In this document: positions 19,533 to 29,999 of the stretch, piece after piece
Layout: each line of letters starts with the position of its first letter
How positions within the stretch are numbered: the first letter of the stretch is position 1
Source of the DNA: Aeromicrobium phoceense
GTDB taxonomy: Bacteria > Actinomycetota > Actinomycetes > Propionibacteriales > Nocardioidaceae
Direction: 5' to 3'
Assembly (NCBI RefSeq): GCF_013868155.1
Contig: NZ_JACEOG010000001.1
Span: 744,001 to 808,000 of the forward strand
DNA: 64,000 nt
Notes under the pieces: generated by a model
What the model was told of the DNA's origin: nothing
The model's database searches: none
Seen by the model: the letters and a program-made list of their open reading frames with translations, nothing else
Made by a program: the position numbers and the translations under genes

Positions 19533-19961
19533 ATGAGCGAAGTTCCCGGACTGGACGGAGTGCTCGGTGTCGAGCACGTCGAGCTGACCCCCGAGAAGGT
19601 GGTGGTGCGCTTCACCATCACCGACCGCCACCTGCAGCCCTTCGGCATCCCGCACGGCGGCATCTACTGCGCGGTGCACGAGTCGACCGCGAGCATGGCC
19701 GGCCAGATCTGGCTGGGCACGAAGGGGGTCGTCGTCGGCACCAACAACTCCACCGACTTCCTGCGCCAGGCGCGCAACGGCGACACCATCACCGTCACGG
19801 CGACGCCGATCCACCGCGGCCGTACGCAGCAGCTGTGGCACCTGGACTCGGTCAACCAGGACGGGAAGCTCATCGCGCAGGGCCAGGTGCGCCTGGCGAA
19901 CCTCGACCAGGAGGTCCCGCCGGAGGCCGTGGAGGCGATGAAGGGCAACCTCGCGCCCTGA
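19533..19961 (+). CDS. PaaI-family hotdog-fold acyl-CoA thioesterase
   Basis: The 142-residue protein carries the hotdog fold signature FGIPHGGIYCAVHESTASMAG, a variant of the PaaI HGG motif with the catalytic acidic residue on the helix (Glu of HEST), then GTNNSTDFLRQARNGDTITV. These enzymes hydrolyse aromatic or acyl-CoA thioesters as homotetramers in the cytosol. The ATG is 7 nt after TAGAGT (19520-19525), so it is probably leaderless; frames extending upstream into the csoR region are not real. It stands between the copper operon and serA, with the pathway unknown. Confidence 0.87.
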   Translation: MSEVPGLDGVLGVEHVELTPEKVVVRFTITDRHLQPFGIPHGGIYCAVHESTASMAGQIWLGTKGVVVGTNNSTDFLRQARNGDTITVTATPIHRGRTQQLWHLDSVNQDGKLIAQGQVRLANLDQEVPPEAVEAMKGNLAP

Positions 19962-20011
19962 GTCCACGCTCCCGGACGTGATCGAGGGATCAGGCCCGAG
20001 CCGCTAGGATG

Positions 20012-20096
20012 GGGTGGTCCGCGCGCGACTGGCGTTGAGGTGGCTACCACCAGGGAGCCGTGGACAGCACGACTTACGGGACCGTTCGCCTGGGCC
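20012..20096 (+). ncRNA. ZTP (pfl motif) riboswitch upstream of serA
   Basis: The consensus blocks occur in order: GGTCC (20016-20020, pairing with GGACC at 20079-20083), GACTGGCG, the P2 hairpin GGTGG-CTA-CCACC (20039-20051), AGGGAGC, and the terminal CGCCTGGGC (20087-20095). A -10 TAGGAT at 20005-20010 would start RNA near 20017, exactly at the aptamer edge. Between the aptamer and the serA ribosome site lies a hairpin, GTCAGC (20101-20106) with GCTGAC (20117-20122), that could be part of a translational switch. ZTP signals shortage of 10-formyl-tetrahydrofolate. Confidence 0.9.
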
Positions 20097-20138
20097 CCGC
20101 GTCAGCCCGATCGACCGCTGACCCGGAGGCCACACACG

Positions 20139-21398
20139 ATGACGATGATGAGCATGAGCTTCGACGTTCACGAACCGATGACCACGATCGACGACCAGGA
20201 CGTCAAGGTCCTGCTCCTCGAGAACATTCACGCCGACGGCGCGGACTTCCTGCGCAACAAGGGCTACCAGGTGGAGACGCGCAGTGCCGCGCTCACCGAG
20301 GACGAGCTCATCGAGGCCGTCAAGGGCGTCCACCTGCTCGGCATCCGCTCGACCACCTACATCACCGAGAAGGTCCTGGAGAACGCTCCCGACCTGCTCG
20401 CGATCGGCGCGTTCTGCATCGGCACGAACCAGATCGACCTCGCCGCCACCAAGCGCCACGGCGTCGCCGTCTTCAATGCGCCCTACTCCAACACGCGCAG
20501 CGTCGTCGAGCTGGCGATCGCCGAGATCATCTCGCTCGCCCGCCGCCTGCACGAGAAGTCCACCGCCATGCACGGCGGCGTGTGGAACAAGTCGGCCGCC
20601 GGCAGCCACGAGGTGCGCGGCCGCACGCTCGGCATCGTCGGCTACGGCAACATCGGCAGCCAGCTCTCGGTCATCGCCGAGGCGCTCGGCCTGTCGGTCG
20701 TGTTCTACGACATCGACGACAAGCTCGCGCTGGGCAACGCCAAGAAGTGCGCCACGATCGACGAGCTGCTCGCCATCTCGGACGTCGTCTCGCTGCACGT
20801 CGACGGCCGCCCCGGCAACGCGGGCCTGTTCGGCGACGAGCAGATGCGCGCGATGAAGCCGCGCTCGCTGTTCCTCAACCTGTCGCGCGGCATCGCCGTG
20901 GACACCTCGGCCCTGCGCCGCCACCTGGAGTCGGGCCACATCGCCGGCGCCGCCCTCGACGTGTTCCCCGTGGAGCCGAAGGCCCAGGGCGACCCGTTCG
21001 AGAGCGAGCTGCGCGGCGTGCCGAACGTGATCCTCACGCCGCACGTCGGTGGCTCCACCGAGGAGGCCCAGCAGGACATCGGCCGCTTCGTCGCGTCGAA
21101 GCTGCGCGCCTACGCCAAGGCCGGCACGACGAACCTGTCGGTCACGTTCCCCGAGCTGAACCTGCCGAGCGACCCGGCGCGCCACCGCCTCGCGCACGTG
21201 CACCACAACGCCCCGGGCGTGCTCGCCACGATCAACACGATCCTGGGCGACCACGGCGTGAACATCGAGGGCCAGCAGCTCGCCACCCGCGGCGAGCTGG
21301 GCTACGTCGTCACCGACGTCTCGGCCGAGGTCGGCGCCGACGTGCTCAAGGAGCTCGCCGCGCTGCCCGAGACCGTGCGCCTGCGTCAGCTCAGCTGA
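20139..21398 (+). CDS. serA: D-3-phosphoglycerate dehydrogenase
   Basis: The 419-residue enzyme catalyses the first step of serine synthesis, 3-phosphoglycerate to 3-phosphohydroxypyruvate with NAD+. Visible are the Rossmann motif GRTLGIVGYGNIGSQ, the catalytic Arg in FLNLSRG, a Glu in the VFPVEP region, His in LTPHVGGSTEEAQ, and a C-terminal ACT domain (VHHNAPGVLATINTILGDHGVNI) for serine feedback. Length and layout are of the E. coli (short, ACT-only) type rather than the long mycobacterial type. ATG 20139 has GGAGG about 10 nt upstream. Control by the ZTP riboswitch ties serine supply to one-carbon demand, since serine feeds glycine and methylene-tetrahydrofolate. Confidence 0.94.
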   Translation: MTMMSMSFDVHEPMTTIDDQDVKVLLLENIHADGADFLRNKGYQVETRSAALTEDELIEAVKGVHLLGIRSTTYITEKVLENAPDLLAIGAFCIGTNQIDLAATKRHGVAVFNAPYSNTRSVVELAIAEIISLARRLHEKSTAMHGGVWNKSAAGSHEVRGRTLGIVGYGNIGSQLSVIAEALGLSVVFYDIDDKLALGNAKKCATIDELLAISDVVSLHVDGRPGNAGLFGDEQMRAMKPRSLFLNLSRGIAVDTSALRRHLESGHIAGAALDVFPVEPKAQGDPFESELRGVPNVILTPHVGGSTEEAQQDIGRFVASKLRAYAKAGTTNLSVTFPELNLPSDPARHRLAHVHHNAPGVLATINTILGDHGVNIEGQQLATRGELGYVVTDVSAEVGADVLKELAALPETVRLRQLS

Positions 21399-21405
21399 CA
21401 CCACC

Positions 21406-21450
21406 GGTGATCGAGTAGCTCGCGAGCGCAGCGAGCGGCGTATCGAGATC
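21406..21450. repeat. REP-like intergenic repeat, copy 1
   Basis: This 45-nt imperfect palindrome starts GGTGATCGAGTAGCTCGCGA and ends GGCGTATCGAGATC, with inner arms GCTCGC / GCGAGC. A second copy lies at 28949-28991. It sits just after the serA stop, between convergent genes. Confidence 0.85.
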
Positions 21451-21458
21451 ATGGCGAA

Positions 21459-21488
21459 GGGCCCGGTGCTAGTCCTAGCACCGGGCCC
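21459..21488. terminator. Bidirectional terminator between serA and the sirtuin gene
   Basis: Arms GGGCCCGGTGCTAG and CTAGCACCGGGCCC are perfectly complementary around TC. It lies between convergent genes, directly after the REP-like repeat. Confidence 0.88.
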
Positions 21489-21497
21489 CGTCGCGTC

Positions 21498-22283
21498 TCA
21501 GCCCTCGCCGAGGCGCCGCAGGGTCTCGGCGACCCCGTCGTCGATCCGCACCGTGGCCAGCTCGTCGCCGCGGGTCGGGCCGCGGTTGATGATCACGATC
21601 TCCATGCCGTCCTTGGCCGCCCGGCGCACGAAGCGCAGGCCGCTCATCACCTGCAGCGACGAGCCCAGCACGACGAGCGCCGCCCCCTCGCGCCCCGCGC
21701 GCTCCACGAGCTCGAAGCAGTGGTTCACCTTCGGCTTGGGCACCGACTCGCCGAAGAACACCACGTCGGGCTTGAGCCGGCCGCCGCACTGGGTGCAGTC
21801 AGCCACGACGAAATCCGCGGTGTCCTCGAGGTCGACGTCGCCGTCGGGCGCGATCGTGACCTCCTGCTCGGTCCAGCCCGGGTTCAGCGCGTCGAGCCGC
21901 GCCTGCACCTCGGTCCGGCTCGTGACGTCGCCGCAGTCGAGGCAGATCACCCGGTCGAGCCGGCCGTGGAGGTCGACGACGTCGAGCGAGCCGGCCTTCT
22001 CGTGGAGGCCGTCCACGTTCTGGGTGATGAGCCCGACGAGCCGGTCCTGGCGCTCGGCGAGGAAGCGGTGGGTGAAGTTCGGCTCGGCGCCACCCATCCG
22101 GCTCCAGCCCAGGTGCGCCCTGGCCCAGTAGCGCTGGCGGTTCGCCGGCGAGGCGATGAAGTCCTGGAACGTCATCGGCTGCCGCGGCACCGACTCGGGG
22201 CCGCGGTAGTCGGGGATGCCGGAGTCGGTGCTGACGCCCGCGCCGGTGAGCACCAGCCACCGGCGCTCGAACCAGTCGCTCAC
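21498..22283 (-). CDS. NAD+-dependent protein deacylase, Sir2 family
   Basis: The 261-residue sirtuin removes acyl groups from lysines using NAD+. All signature motifs are present: GAGVSTDSGIPDYRG (NAD pocket), TQNVDGLHEKAG, the catalytic His in DLHGRLDRV, the zinc site CLDC...CTQC, KPDVVFFGES and GSSLQV. The size and the extended ADP-side region fit the bacterial class II (SIRT4-like) group; the acyl preference is not certain. The start overlaps by 4 nt the stop of a tiny membrane protein gene upstream, so the two form an operon. Confidence 0.93.
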   Translation of the reverse strand: MSDWFERRWLVLTGAGVSTDSGIPDYRGPESVPRQPMTFQDFIASPANRQRYWARAHLGWSRMGGAEPNFTHRFLAERQDRLVGLITQNVDGLHEKAGSLDVVDLHGRLDRVICLDCGDVTSRTEVQARLDALNPGWTEQEVTIAPDGDVDLEDTADFVVADCTQCGGRLKPDVVFFGESVPKPKVNHCFELVERAGREGAALVVLGSSLQVMSGLRFVRRAAKDGMEIVIINRGPTRGDELATVRIDDGVAETLRRLGEG

Positions 22284-22450
22284 CCGGCCCCCGGGCGGCG
22301 CCGCGCGCCGATGTCGAAGCGCTCGCTGAGACCGGTGCCGAGCGACGCGATCTCCGCCCGGAGGTCGCGCTTCATCGCCGCCAGGTAGCCGAGCAGGGCG
22401 ACGGCGAACGCGGCGAACCCCACCAGGGTGATGGTCGACTCCAGGTCCAT
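22280..22450 (-). CDS. 56-residue single-pass membrane protein
   Basis: The start at ATG 22450 is fixed by a strong ribosome site GGAGGAG 8 nt upstream. The product has one hydrophobic helix (residues ~6-25, TITLVGFAAFAVALLGYLAA) followed by a charged helix (MKRDLRAEIASLGTGLSERF) and a basic tail RRRPG. It belongs to no family I can name. Its stop overlaps the sirtuin start (ATGA), so the two are translated together; a membrane tether or regulator for the sirtuin is a guess only. Confidence 0.7.
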   Translation of the reverse strand: MDLESTITLVGFAAFAVALLGYLAAMKRDLRAEIASLGTGLSERFDIGARRRPGAG

Positions 22451-22530
22451 GACGGGCACTCCTCCAGTGTGACGGCTGCCGGTGACGATGTCAGCCCGCG
22501 ACGGTGCCGCGCACCTGCTCGTCCACAGGC

Positions 22531-23055
22531 TCACACCGTCGCGAGGGTGACCAGCTTCTCGACGGTGTTGAGGTTGCGTCCGGTGCCGTGACTTCCGAGC
22601 GTCCGCAGGATCAGCGCGGGCGTCAGCTTCGTGTTCGCGACCCCGTCGGCGTAGCGGATGTGCAGGTCACGGCCGATCACCGCGAGCCGGTCGGGCAGGC
22701 CCTTCGACATCAGCGCCTCGACCTGCTGCTCCGTCGGGGGCTCGAGCAGGAAGTAGACGTGGTGCGCCTTGCGCTCGCCCTCGATCGGGAACGGGTGCGC
22801 CTCCAGCGCCGTCCGCAGCTCTTCGGGGGAGCGGCTGATCGCCTCGCGGAAGAACCCGAACCGCTCCTCGATCGCCCGCTCGAGGGCCCGGTCGAACGCC
22901 TCCGGCTCGTCGACGTCCACCAGCAGGTTCCCCGACGCGATGAACGTGGAGACGTCCCGCGCGCCGAGCTCCTGCGCGACCTCGCGCAGCTCCGCCATCG
23001 GCAGCTTCGCGCCGCCGACGTTCACCGCCCGCAGCAGCACCACTCGTCTGGCCAT
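22531..23055 (-). CDS. DUF1697 family protein
   Basis: The 174-residue cytosolic protein opens with MARRVVLLRAVNVGG-KLPMAELRE, the DUF1697 signature, continues with FIASGNLLVD and VYFLLEPP, and ends in the conserved TGRNLNTVEKLV. The function of the family is not established. ATG 23055 is chosen because GGGGAC precedes it and upstream residues do not belong to the family. It is 80 nt upstream of the small membrane protein/sirtuin pair in the same direction, possibly co-transcribed. Confidence 0.85.
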   Translation of the reverse strand: MARRVVLLRAVNVGGAKLPMAELREVAQELGARDVSTFIASGNLLVDVDEPEAFDRALERAIEERFGFFREAISRSPEELRTALEAHPFPIEGERKAHHVYFLLEPPTEQQVEALMSKGLPDRLAVIGRDLHIRYADGVANTKLTPALILRTLGSHGTGRNLNTVEKLVTLATV

Positions 23056-23097
23056 GTCCCCAGTGTGCTGCTCCGGAGCGACCGAACGAGGTTTCCT

Positions 23098-23160
23098 GTC
23101 ACTTCCCGAGGTTCGCAACCCTCGTGAAGTGACGGATTCCCCGGTTAACCGGGGAAACCG

Positions 23161-23163
<3 letters not shown>
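23098..23163. terminator. Two stacked hairpins sharing bases, after the dienoyl-CoA reductase gene
   Basis: One hairpin, 23098-23133, has arms GTCACTTC and GAAGTGAC plus CGAGG/CCTCG with one mismatch. The other, 23130-23163, is a 34-nt palindrome centred on CCCCGGTTAACCGGGG with one mismatch. They share TGAC at 23130-23133, so both cannot form fully at once. The second includes the stop codon of the gene at 23161. Confidence 0.7.
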
Positions 23164-25853
<2,690 letters not shown>

Positions 25854-26367
25854 GGATCTCGTCGCACCAGGCGATGCCCTGACGCTCGCCGAGGATGCCG
25901 CCGCGCAGCGCCAGCCATGAGCCGAGGTCCGGCCCGTCGAGTGCGGAGGGATCGGGGTAGAAGCGGGCCTCGCTGGCCTCGTACTCGGCCAGCCGCTCGG
26001 CATGGGCGGCGCGTCGGGCACGCGTGTCGGCGAGCACGGTGCGGGCGTCGCGGAAGGCGCGCAGCTTCACGGCGAAGTCGCTGCGCAGCGCCTCGCGCTC
26101 GGTCGGCTGGGCGGCCCACCGATCGAGCTCCGCGGCGCCGTCGGGCGTGATCGCGTAGGTCTTCTTGTCGGGTCGGCCGTCCTGCTCCTGCAGGGTGCTC
26201 TCGACCCAGCCGGCCTCCTGCATCCGCGCCAGCACCTTGTAGATCTGCTGGTGGCTGGCCGGCCAGAAGTAGCCGATGGAGGCGTCGAAGCGGCGGGCGA
26301 GGTCGTAGCCGCTGGCGGCGCGCTCGGTCAGCGACACCAGGATCGCGTGGTCGAGGGCCATGCGGGG

Positions 26368-26412
26368 AGCCTAGGGCTCGGCCGGACCATATGCAACGAG
26401 GTTCATACATAT
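26368..26412 (-). promoter_or_regulatory. padR promoter and AT-rich operator
   Basis: On the minus strand, -10 is TAGGCT (26368-26373) and -35 is TTGCAT (26391-26396), spacer 17 bp. The inverted repeat ATATG...CATAT (26389-26412), with inner near-palindrome TATGCAAC-GAG-GTTCATA, covers the -35. It is the most AT-rich stretch nearby. Confidence 0.7.
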
Positions 26413-26419
26413 CCGCAGG

Positions 26420-26448
26420 ACGAGACGGTGTCTCGTGCCCATTACGAT
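26420..26448 (+). promoter_or_regulatory. Promoter of the amino acid ABC importer with inverted repeat
   Basis: The -10 TACGAT (26443-26448) ends 7 nt before ATG 26456. A perfect inverted repeat ACGAGAC-GGT-GTCTCGT (26420-26436) occupies the -35 region and is a candidate operator. Confidence 0.6.
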
Positions 26449-26455
26449 GGGCACC

Positions 26456-27331
26456 ATGAAGCGATCCCTGCTCGCCGTCCCCCTGGCGCTCATGCTCTCC
26501 GTCGCGGCCGGCTGCGCGCCGTCCGACGACTCCGACGACGCGAAGGCGTCCGAGTCCACCGCCTCCGCCTCCGCCGGCGGCGAGTGCGCCATCGACCAAC
26601 TGCCGCTGACGACGTCCGGCAAGCTGACGATCGCCACCGACGACCCTGCGTTCGAGCCGTGGTTCACCGACAACGATCCCAGCAACGGCGAGGGCTTCGA
26701 GTCCGCCGTGGCCTACGCCGTGGCCGAGGAGATGGGCTTCACCCGCGACCAGGTGGCGTGGACGAAGGTCCCGTTCAACGTCTCCTACCAGCCGGGCAAG
26801 AAGGCCTTCGACTTCGACATCAACCAGATCTCGATCACGGCGGAGCGCCAGAACGCGGTCGACTTCAGCAAGCCGTACTACTCGGCCGCGCAGGCGATCA
26901 TCGTCCGCAACGACTCCGAGTTCGCCGACGCCTCCAGCCTCGCCGACTTCCGCACCGCCAGCCTGGGCGCCCAGATCGGCACCACCTCGCTCAAGGCGAT
27001 CGAGTCGCTCGAGACCGAGGACGCCCCGCTGGTCTACGACGACACCACCAAGGCGGCGCTCGCCCTGGCCAACGGCCAGGTCGACGGCATCGTGGCCGAC
27101 CTGCCCAGCGCCTTCTACCTCGTCGCCGCCGAGCTCGAGGACGCCACGATCGCCGGCCAGTTCGAGTTCGACGGCGGTGAGCCCGAGCAGTTCGGCGTCC
27201 TGCTGCAGAAGGACAGCGAGCTGACCCCGTGCGTCGACCAGGCCGTCACCGCCCTCACCGAGGACGGCACGCTCGCCGACCTCGAGGAGAAGTGGCTGTC
27301 GGCGTCGCAGGACGTTCCCGTCCTGAAGTGA
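26456..27331 (+). CDS. Amino acid ABC transporter substrate-binding lipoprotein
   Basis: The 291-residue protein has a lipoprotein signal (LSVAAGC, Cys20), a Ser/Ala linker, and a SBP_bac_3 domain: GKLTIATDDPAFEPWF, GFESAVAYAVAEEMGF, DFDINQISITAERQNAVDFSKPYY, LGAQIGTTSL and the C-terminal DGTLADLEEKW. It would capture a polar amino acid or similar cationic or neutral solute outside the cell. ATG 26456 is 7 nt after the -10 (leaderless). The permease gene follows after 4 nt. Confidence 0.92.
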   Translation: MKRSLLAVPLALMLSVAAGCAPSDDSDDAKASESTASASAGGECAIDQLPLTTSGKLTIATDDPAFEPWFTDNDPSNGEGFESAVAYAVAEEMGFTRDQVAWTKVPFNVSYQPGKKAFDFDINQISITAERQNAVDFSKPYYSAAQAIIVRNDSEFADASSLADFRTASLGAQIGTTSLKAIESLETEDAPLVYDDTTKAALALANGQVDGIVADLPSAFYLVAAELEDATIAGQFEFDGGEPEQFGVLLQKDSELTPCVDQAVTALTEDGTLADLEEKWLSASQDVPVLK

Positions 27332-27335
27332 CCCG

Positions 27336-28199
27336 GTGACCCACGACGCGGGGCTCGCGAGCCCTCCCCCTCCGTCCGCGCGGCAGCAGCAGCGCAACGC
27401 CTTCCGGCGTCGCCGCACGCTGCGCCGCGTGGTGGTGGGGACGATCTCGAGCCTCGTCGTCCTGGGCCTGCTGGCCTGGGTCGTCACGTCGGCACCGGGC
27501 TGGCCCCGCGTCCGCGAGACGTTCTTCAGCGGCTACCACGCCCGCGAGTCATTCCCCGCGATCCGTGACGCGTTCTGGCTGAACGTGCGGCTCTTCCTCA
27601 CGGTCGAGCTGCTCGTGCTGCCGCTGGCGCTGCTCGTCGCGGTGGTCCGCGTGATCCCGGCGCCGGCGATGGCGCCCTTCAAGTTCCTCGCCGCTGCCTA
27701 CACTGATGTGTTCCGTGGCATCCCCACGATCCTCGTCGTGATGCTGGTGGGCTTCGGCTTCCCGGCGCTCGGCCTGGCCGGGGTCCCCACCAGCCTGTTC
27801 TGGCTCGGCGTCATCGCCTTGACGCTGAGCTACGGCGCCTACGTGGCCGAGGTGATCCGGGCGGGCATCCTGTCGGTGCACCCCACGCAGTGGGCGGCCG
27901 GTCGCGCCCTCGGTCTGGGGTACGGCCAGACGCTGACGCGCGTGATCCTGCCGCAGGCCGTCCGCAACGTCACGCCGCCGCTGATGAACGACTTCGTGTC
28001 GCTGCAGAAGGACACCGCGCTGGTGTCGACGATCGGCCTGGTCGAGGCGCTCCGCGCGGCCTCGGTCTACCAGGCCACCACGTTCAACGTGACCTCGCTG
28101 TGCGTCGCCGCGCTGTTCTTCATCGTCGTGACGATCCCGCTGGCGCGGTTCACCGACTGGCTCACCATCCGTTCCATGCGTCGTCAGGGAGGCCAGTGA
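27336..28199 (+). CDS. Amino acid ABC transporter permease
   Basis: The 287-residue HisM/GlnP-type permease begins at GTG 27336. After a cytosolic Arg-rich N terminus there are about five to six helices. The family coupling motif is AYVAEVIRAGILSVHPTQWAAGRALGLGYGQTLTRVILPQAVRNVTPPL (EAA loop contacting the ATPase), with FRGIPTILVVML before it. It would form the channel of the importer with the neighbouring lipoprotein and ATPase. The stop and the next ATG overlap (TGATG), so translation is coupled. Confidence 0.93.
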   Translation: MTHDAGLASPPPPSARQQQRNAFRRRRTLRRVVVGTISSLVVLGLLAWVVTSAPGWPRVRETFFSGYHARESFPAIRDAFWLNVRLFLTVELLVLPLALLVAVVRVIPAPAMAPFKFLAAAYTDVFRGIPTILVVMLVGFGFPALGLAGVPTSLFWLGVIALTLSYGAYVAEVIRAGILSVHPTQWAAGRALGLGYGQTLTRVILPQAVRNVTPPLMNDFVSLQKDTALVSTIGLVEALRAASVYQATTFNVTSLCVAALFFIVVTIPLARFTDWLTIRSMRRQGGQ

Positions 28200-28930
28200 T
28201 GCTGCGCGTCGAGGGAGTCCGCAAGTCGTTCGGCGACCACGTCGTGCTCGACGGGATCGACCTGACGGTCGGCCGCGGCGAGGTGGTGTGCCTCATCGGA
28301 GCGTCCGGGTCGGGCAAGTCCACCCTGCTGCGCTGCATCGACCTGCTCGAGCTGACCGACGACGGCGACATTTTCCTGGGCGACCTCGAGCTGACCGACC
28401 CGGCCATCGACGAGAACGCGGCCCGCGCGCGAATCGCGTTCGTGTTCCAGGCGTTCAACCTGTTCCCGCACCTCAGCGTCCTGCAGAACCTCGTGCTGGG
28501 ACCGCGCCGCGTCAAGGGGGTCTCCCGGTCCCAGGCCACGCGGCGGGCCCACGAGCTGCTCGCGCGCGTCGGCCTCGACGCGAAGGCGGCGGCGTACCCG
28601 GACTCGCTCTCGGGTGGTCAGCAGCAGCGGGTCGCGCTGGCCCGGGCGATGGCGATGGACCCCGAGCTGCTGCTGCTCGACGAGGTCACGTCGGCGCTCG
28701 ACCCGCTGCTCGTGGCCGAGGTGCTCGACGTCGTCCGCGAGCTCAAGGACGAGGGCCGAACGATCGTCATGGCGACGCACGAGATGGACTTCGCCCGCGA
28801 GTGCGCCGACCGGATCGTGTTCCTGGCCGAGGGCCGGATCGTCGAGTCCGGGCCGCCCGAGCAGCTGTTCACCGCGCCGCGCGACCCGCGCACCGCGGCC
28901 TTCCTGGCCCGCCACTCCGGCGCCCGCTGA
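28199..28930 (+). CDS. Amino acid ABC transporter ATP-binding protein
   Basis: The 243-residue GlnQ/HisP-type ATPase has all motifs: Walker A GASGSGKST, Q-loop FVFQAFNLFPHLSVLQN, signature LSGGQQQR, Walker B LLLLDEVTSALD and switch His in VMATHEMDFA. It powers the importer encoded by the two genes before it; ATG 28199 overlaps the permease stop by 1 nt. It is the last gene of the operon; a REP-like repeat follows between it and a convergent hydrolase gene. Confidence 0.95.
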   Translation: MLRVEGVRKSFGDHVVLDGIDLTVGRGEVVCLIGASGSGKSTLLRCIDLLELTDDGDIFLGDLELTDPAIDENAARARIAFVFQAFNLFPHLSVLQNLVLGPRRVKGVSRSQATRRAHELLARVGLDAKAAAYPDSLSGGQQQRVALARAMAMDPELLLLDEVTSALDPLLVAEVLDVVRELKDEGRTIVMATHEMDFARECADRIVFLAEGRIVESGPPEQLFTAPRDPRTAAFLARHSGAR

Positions 28931-28948
28931 CGGATCACCGGCCAGGCC

Positions 28949-28991
28949 GGTGGTCGAGTAGCTCGCGAGGAACGAGCGGCGTATCGAGACC
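28949..28991. repeat. REP-like intergenic repeat, copy 2
   Basis: The sequence starts GGTGGTCGAGTAGCTCGCGA and ends GGCGTATCGAGACC, 43 nt, matching copy 1 (21406-21450) except for a 2-nt length change and few substitutions in the middle. Like copy 1 it lies between convergent genes. Confidence 0.85.
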
Positions 28992-28996
28992 AGCGC

Positions 28997-29830
28997 TCAG
29001 GCGACGGAGGAGTCGTCCCGGGCCACGGTGGCGCGGGCGGTGGTGGCGCGGATCGCCGCGACGACCTGCTCGGGGGAGTCGCCCATGGGCACGTGGCCGC
29101 AGTCGGCGAGGGTCACGAACTCCACGCCGCGCATCCGCCTCGCGGCCAGCTTGGCCTGCGACTTGTGCAGGATGAGGTCCTTGTCGCCCCACGCGATCGT
29201 GATCGGCACCCTGGCCGAGCCGCGGAACGACTCGGGACTGGTGAAGCCCAGCGGGAAGCAGCGGATGAAGTAGCGCCAGAAGCCCTGGCCGTGCCTCATC
29301 GCGAGGGCGTCGCCGTAGACGCGCTCGGCGGTGTAGCGGTCAGGGTGGCTGTAGAGCGAGAAGCCGATGAGGCGACGGCCGATCGGCAGGCGCGAGACCG
29401 CCCGCAGGACCCGCTTCGGCAGGTACGAGCCCAACTTGAGCGGCAGGAGGGTGACGGTGGCCTGCAGGAGGCTCCACGGCCGGAAGTAGCCCGCGGGGGA
29501 CAGGCAGGTGGCCGAGCGCACGTCGCCGCGCTGGGCGAGCGCGATCGAGAGCAGTCCGCCGAGCGAGTTCCCGACGACGTGGGGGCGGTCGACTCCCCAG
29601 GCCGTGAAGTTCTCCGCGATCGCGGCGGCCACGTTCTCGGCCGAGTAGCCCGTGCCGTGGGGCAGGGGCGGCGAGTCGCCGAGACCGGGAAGGTCGGCGG
29701 CGATGACGTCGTAGTGCCGTGCCAGCTCGTCGAGGACCGGCTCGTACGCGGCGCGGCGGTGCCCGATGCCGTGCAGCAGGACGAGCGGCTCGCCCTGGCC
29801 GCGTCGTGTGTAGGCCATCTCGCTCAGCAT
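28997..29830 (-). CDS. Alpha/beta-hydrolase
   Basis: The 277-residue cytosolic hydrolase has the oxyanion-region motif LVLLHGIGHRRAAYEPV, the core DLPGLGDSPP, the nucleophile elbow GNSLGG, a late Asp (IAWGDKDLIL) and the catalytic His in LADCGHVPMGDSPEQV. A cap region of ~90 residues separates nucleophile and acid. The substrate is unknown; an ester or CoA-thioester linked to the divergent lipid genes is possible. The ribosome site GAGGAG is 5 nt before the ATG. A palindromic element at 29871-29887 lies in its promoter region. Confidence 0.9.
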   Translation of the reverse strand: MLSEMAYTRRGQGEPLVLLHGIGHRRAAYEPVLDELARHYDVIAADLPGLGDSPPLPHGTGYSAENVAAAIAENFTAWGVDRPHVVGNSLGGLLSIALAQRGDVRSATCLSPAGYFRPWSLLQATVTLLPLKLGSYLPKRVLRAVSRLPIGRRLIGFSLYSHPDRYTAERVYGDALAMRHGQGFWRYFIRCFPLGFTSPESFRGSARVPITIAWGDKDLILHKSQAKLAARRMRGVEFVTLADCGHVPMGDSPEQVVAAIRATTARATVARDDSSVA

Positions 29831-29870
29831 GGGAACTCCTCAGGCTCACCCACCGGACGCCCGCCCGATG

Positions 29871-29887
29871 TGACATTGACGATGTCG
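29871..29887 (-). promoter_or_regulatory. TGACA-N7-TGTCG operator-like element (class 2)
   Basis: TGACATTGACGATGTCG, 41 nt upstream of the hydrolase start. It matches 15 of 17 bases of the element at 51729-51745 and has the same half-site spacing as the class 1 sites at 29973 and 42028. Confidence 0.6.
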
Positions 29888-29963
29888 CATGCAGCATCGC
29901 ACAGATTTCCCCGGGTGTGAACGGGACCACGCGGGCACGCCGCGCGAGGCCGTGGCACCGCGG

Positions 29964-29993
29964 TTGCCACTGTGACAGCGATGGTGTCAGAAT
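29964..29993 (+). promoter_or_regulatory. Promoter of the racemase/acyl-CoA dehydrogenase operon with palindromic operator (class 1)
   Basis: The -35 is TTGCCA (29964-29969) and the -10 is CAGAAT (29988-29993), spacer 18 bp, 6 nt before the GTG. TGACAGCGATGGTGTCA (29973-29989) fills the spacer and enters the -10. The fadA promoter has the same arrangement, with 2 changes in the 17-nt operator. Confidence 0.75.
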
Positions 29994-29999
29994 CACGGC

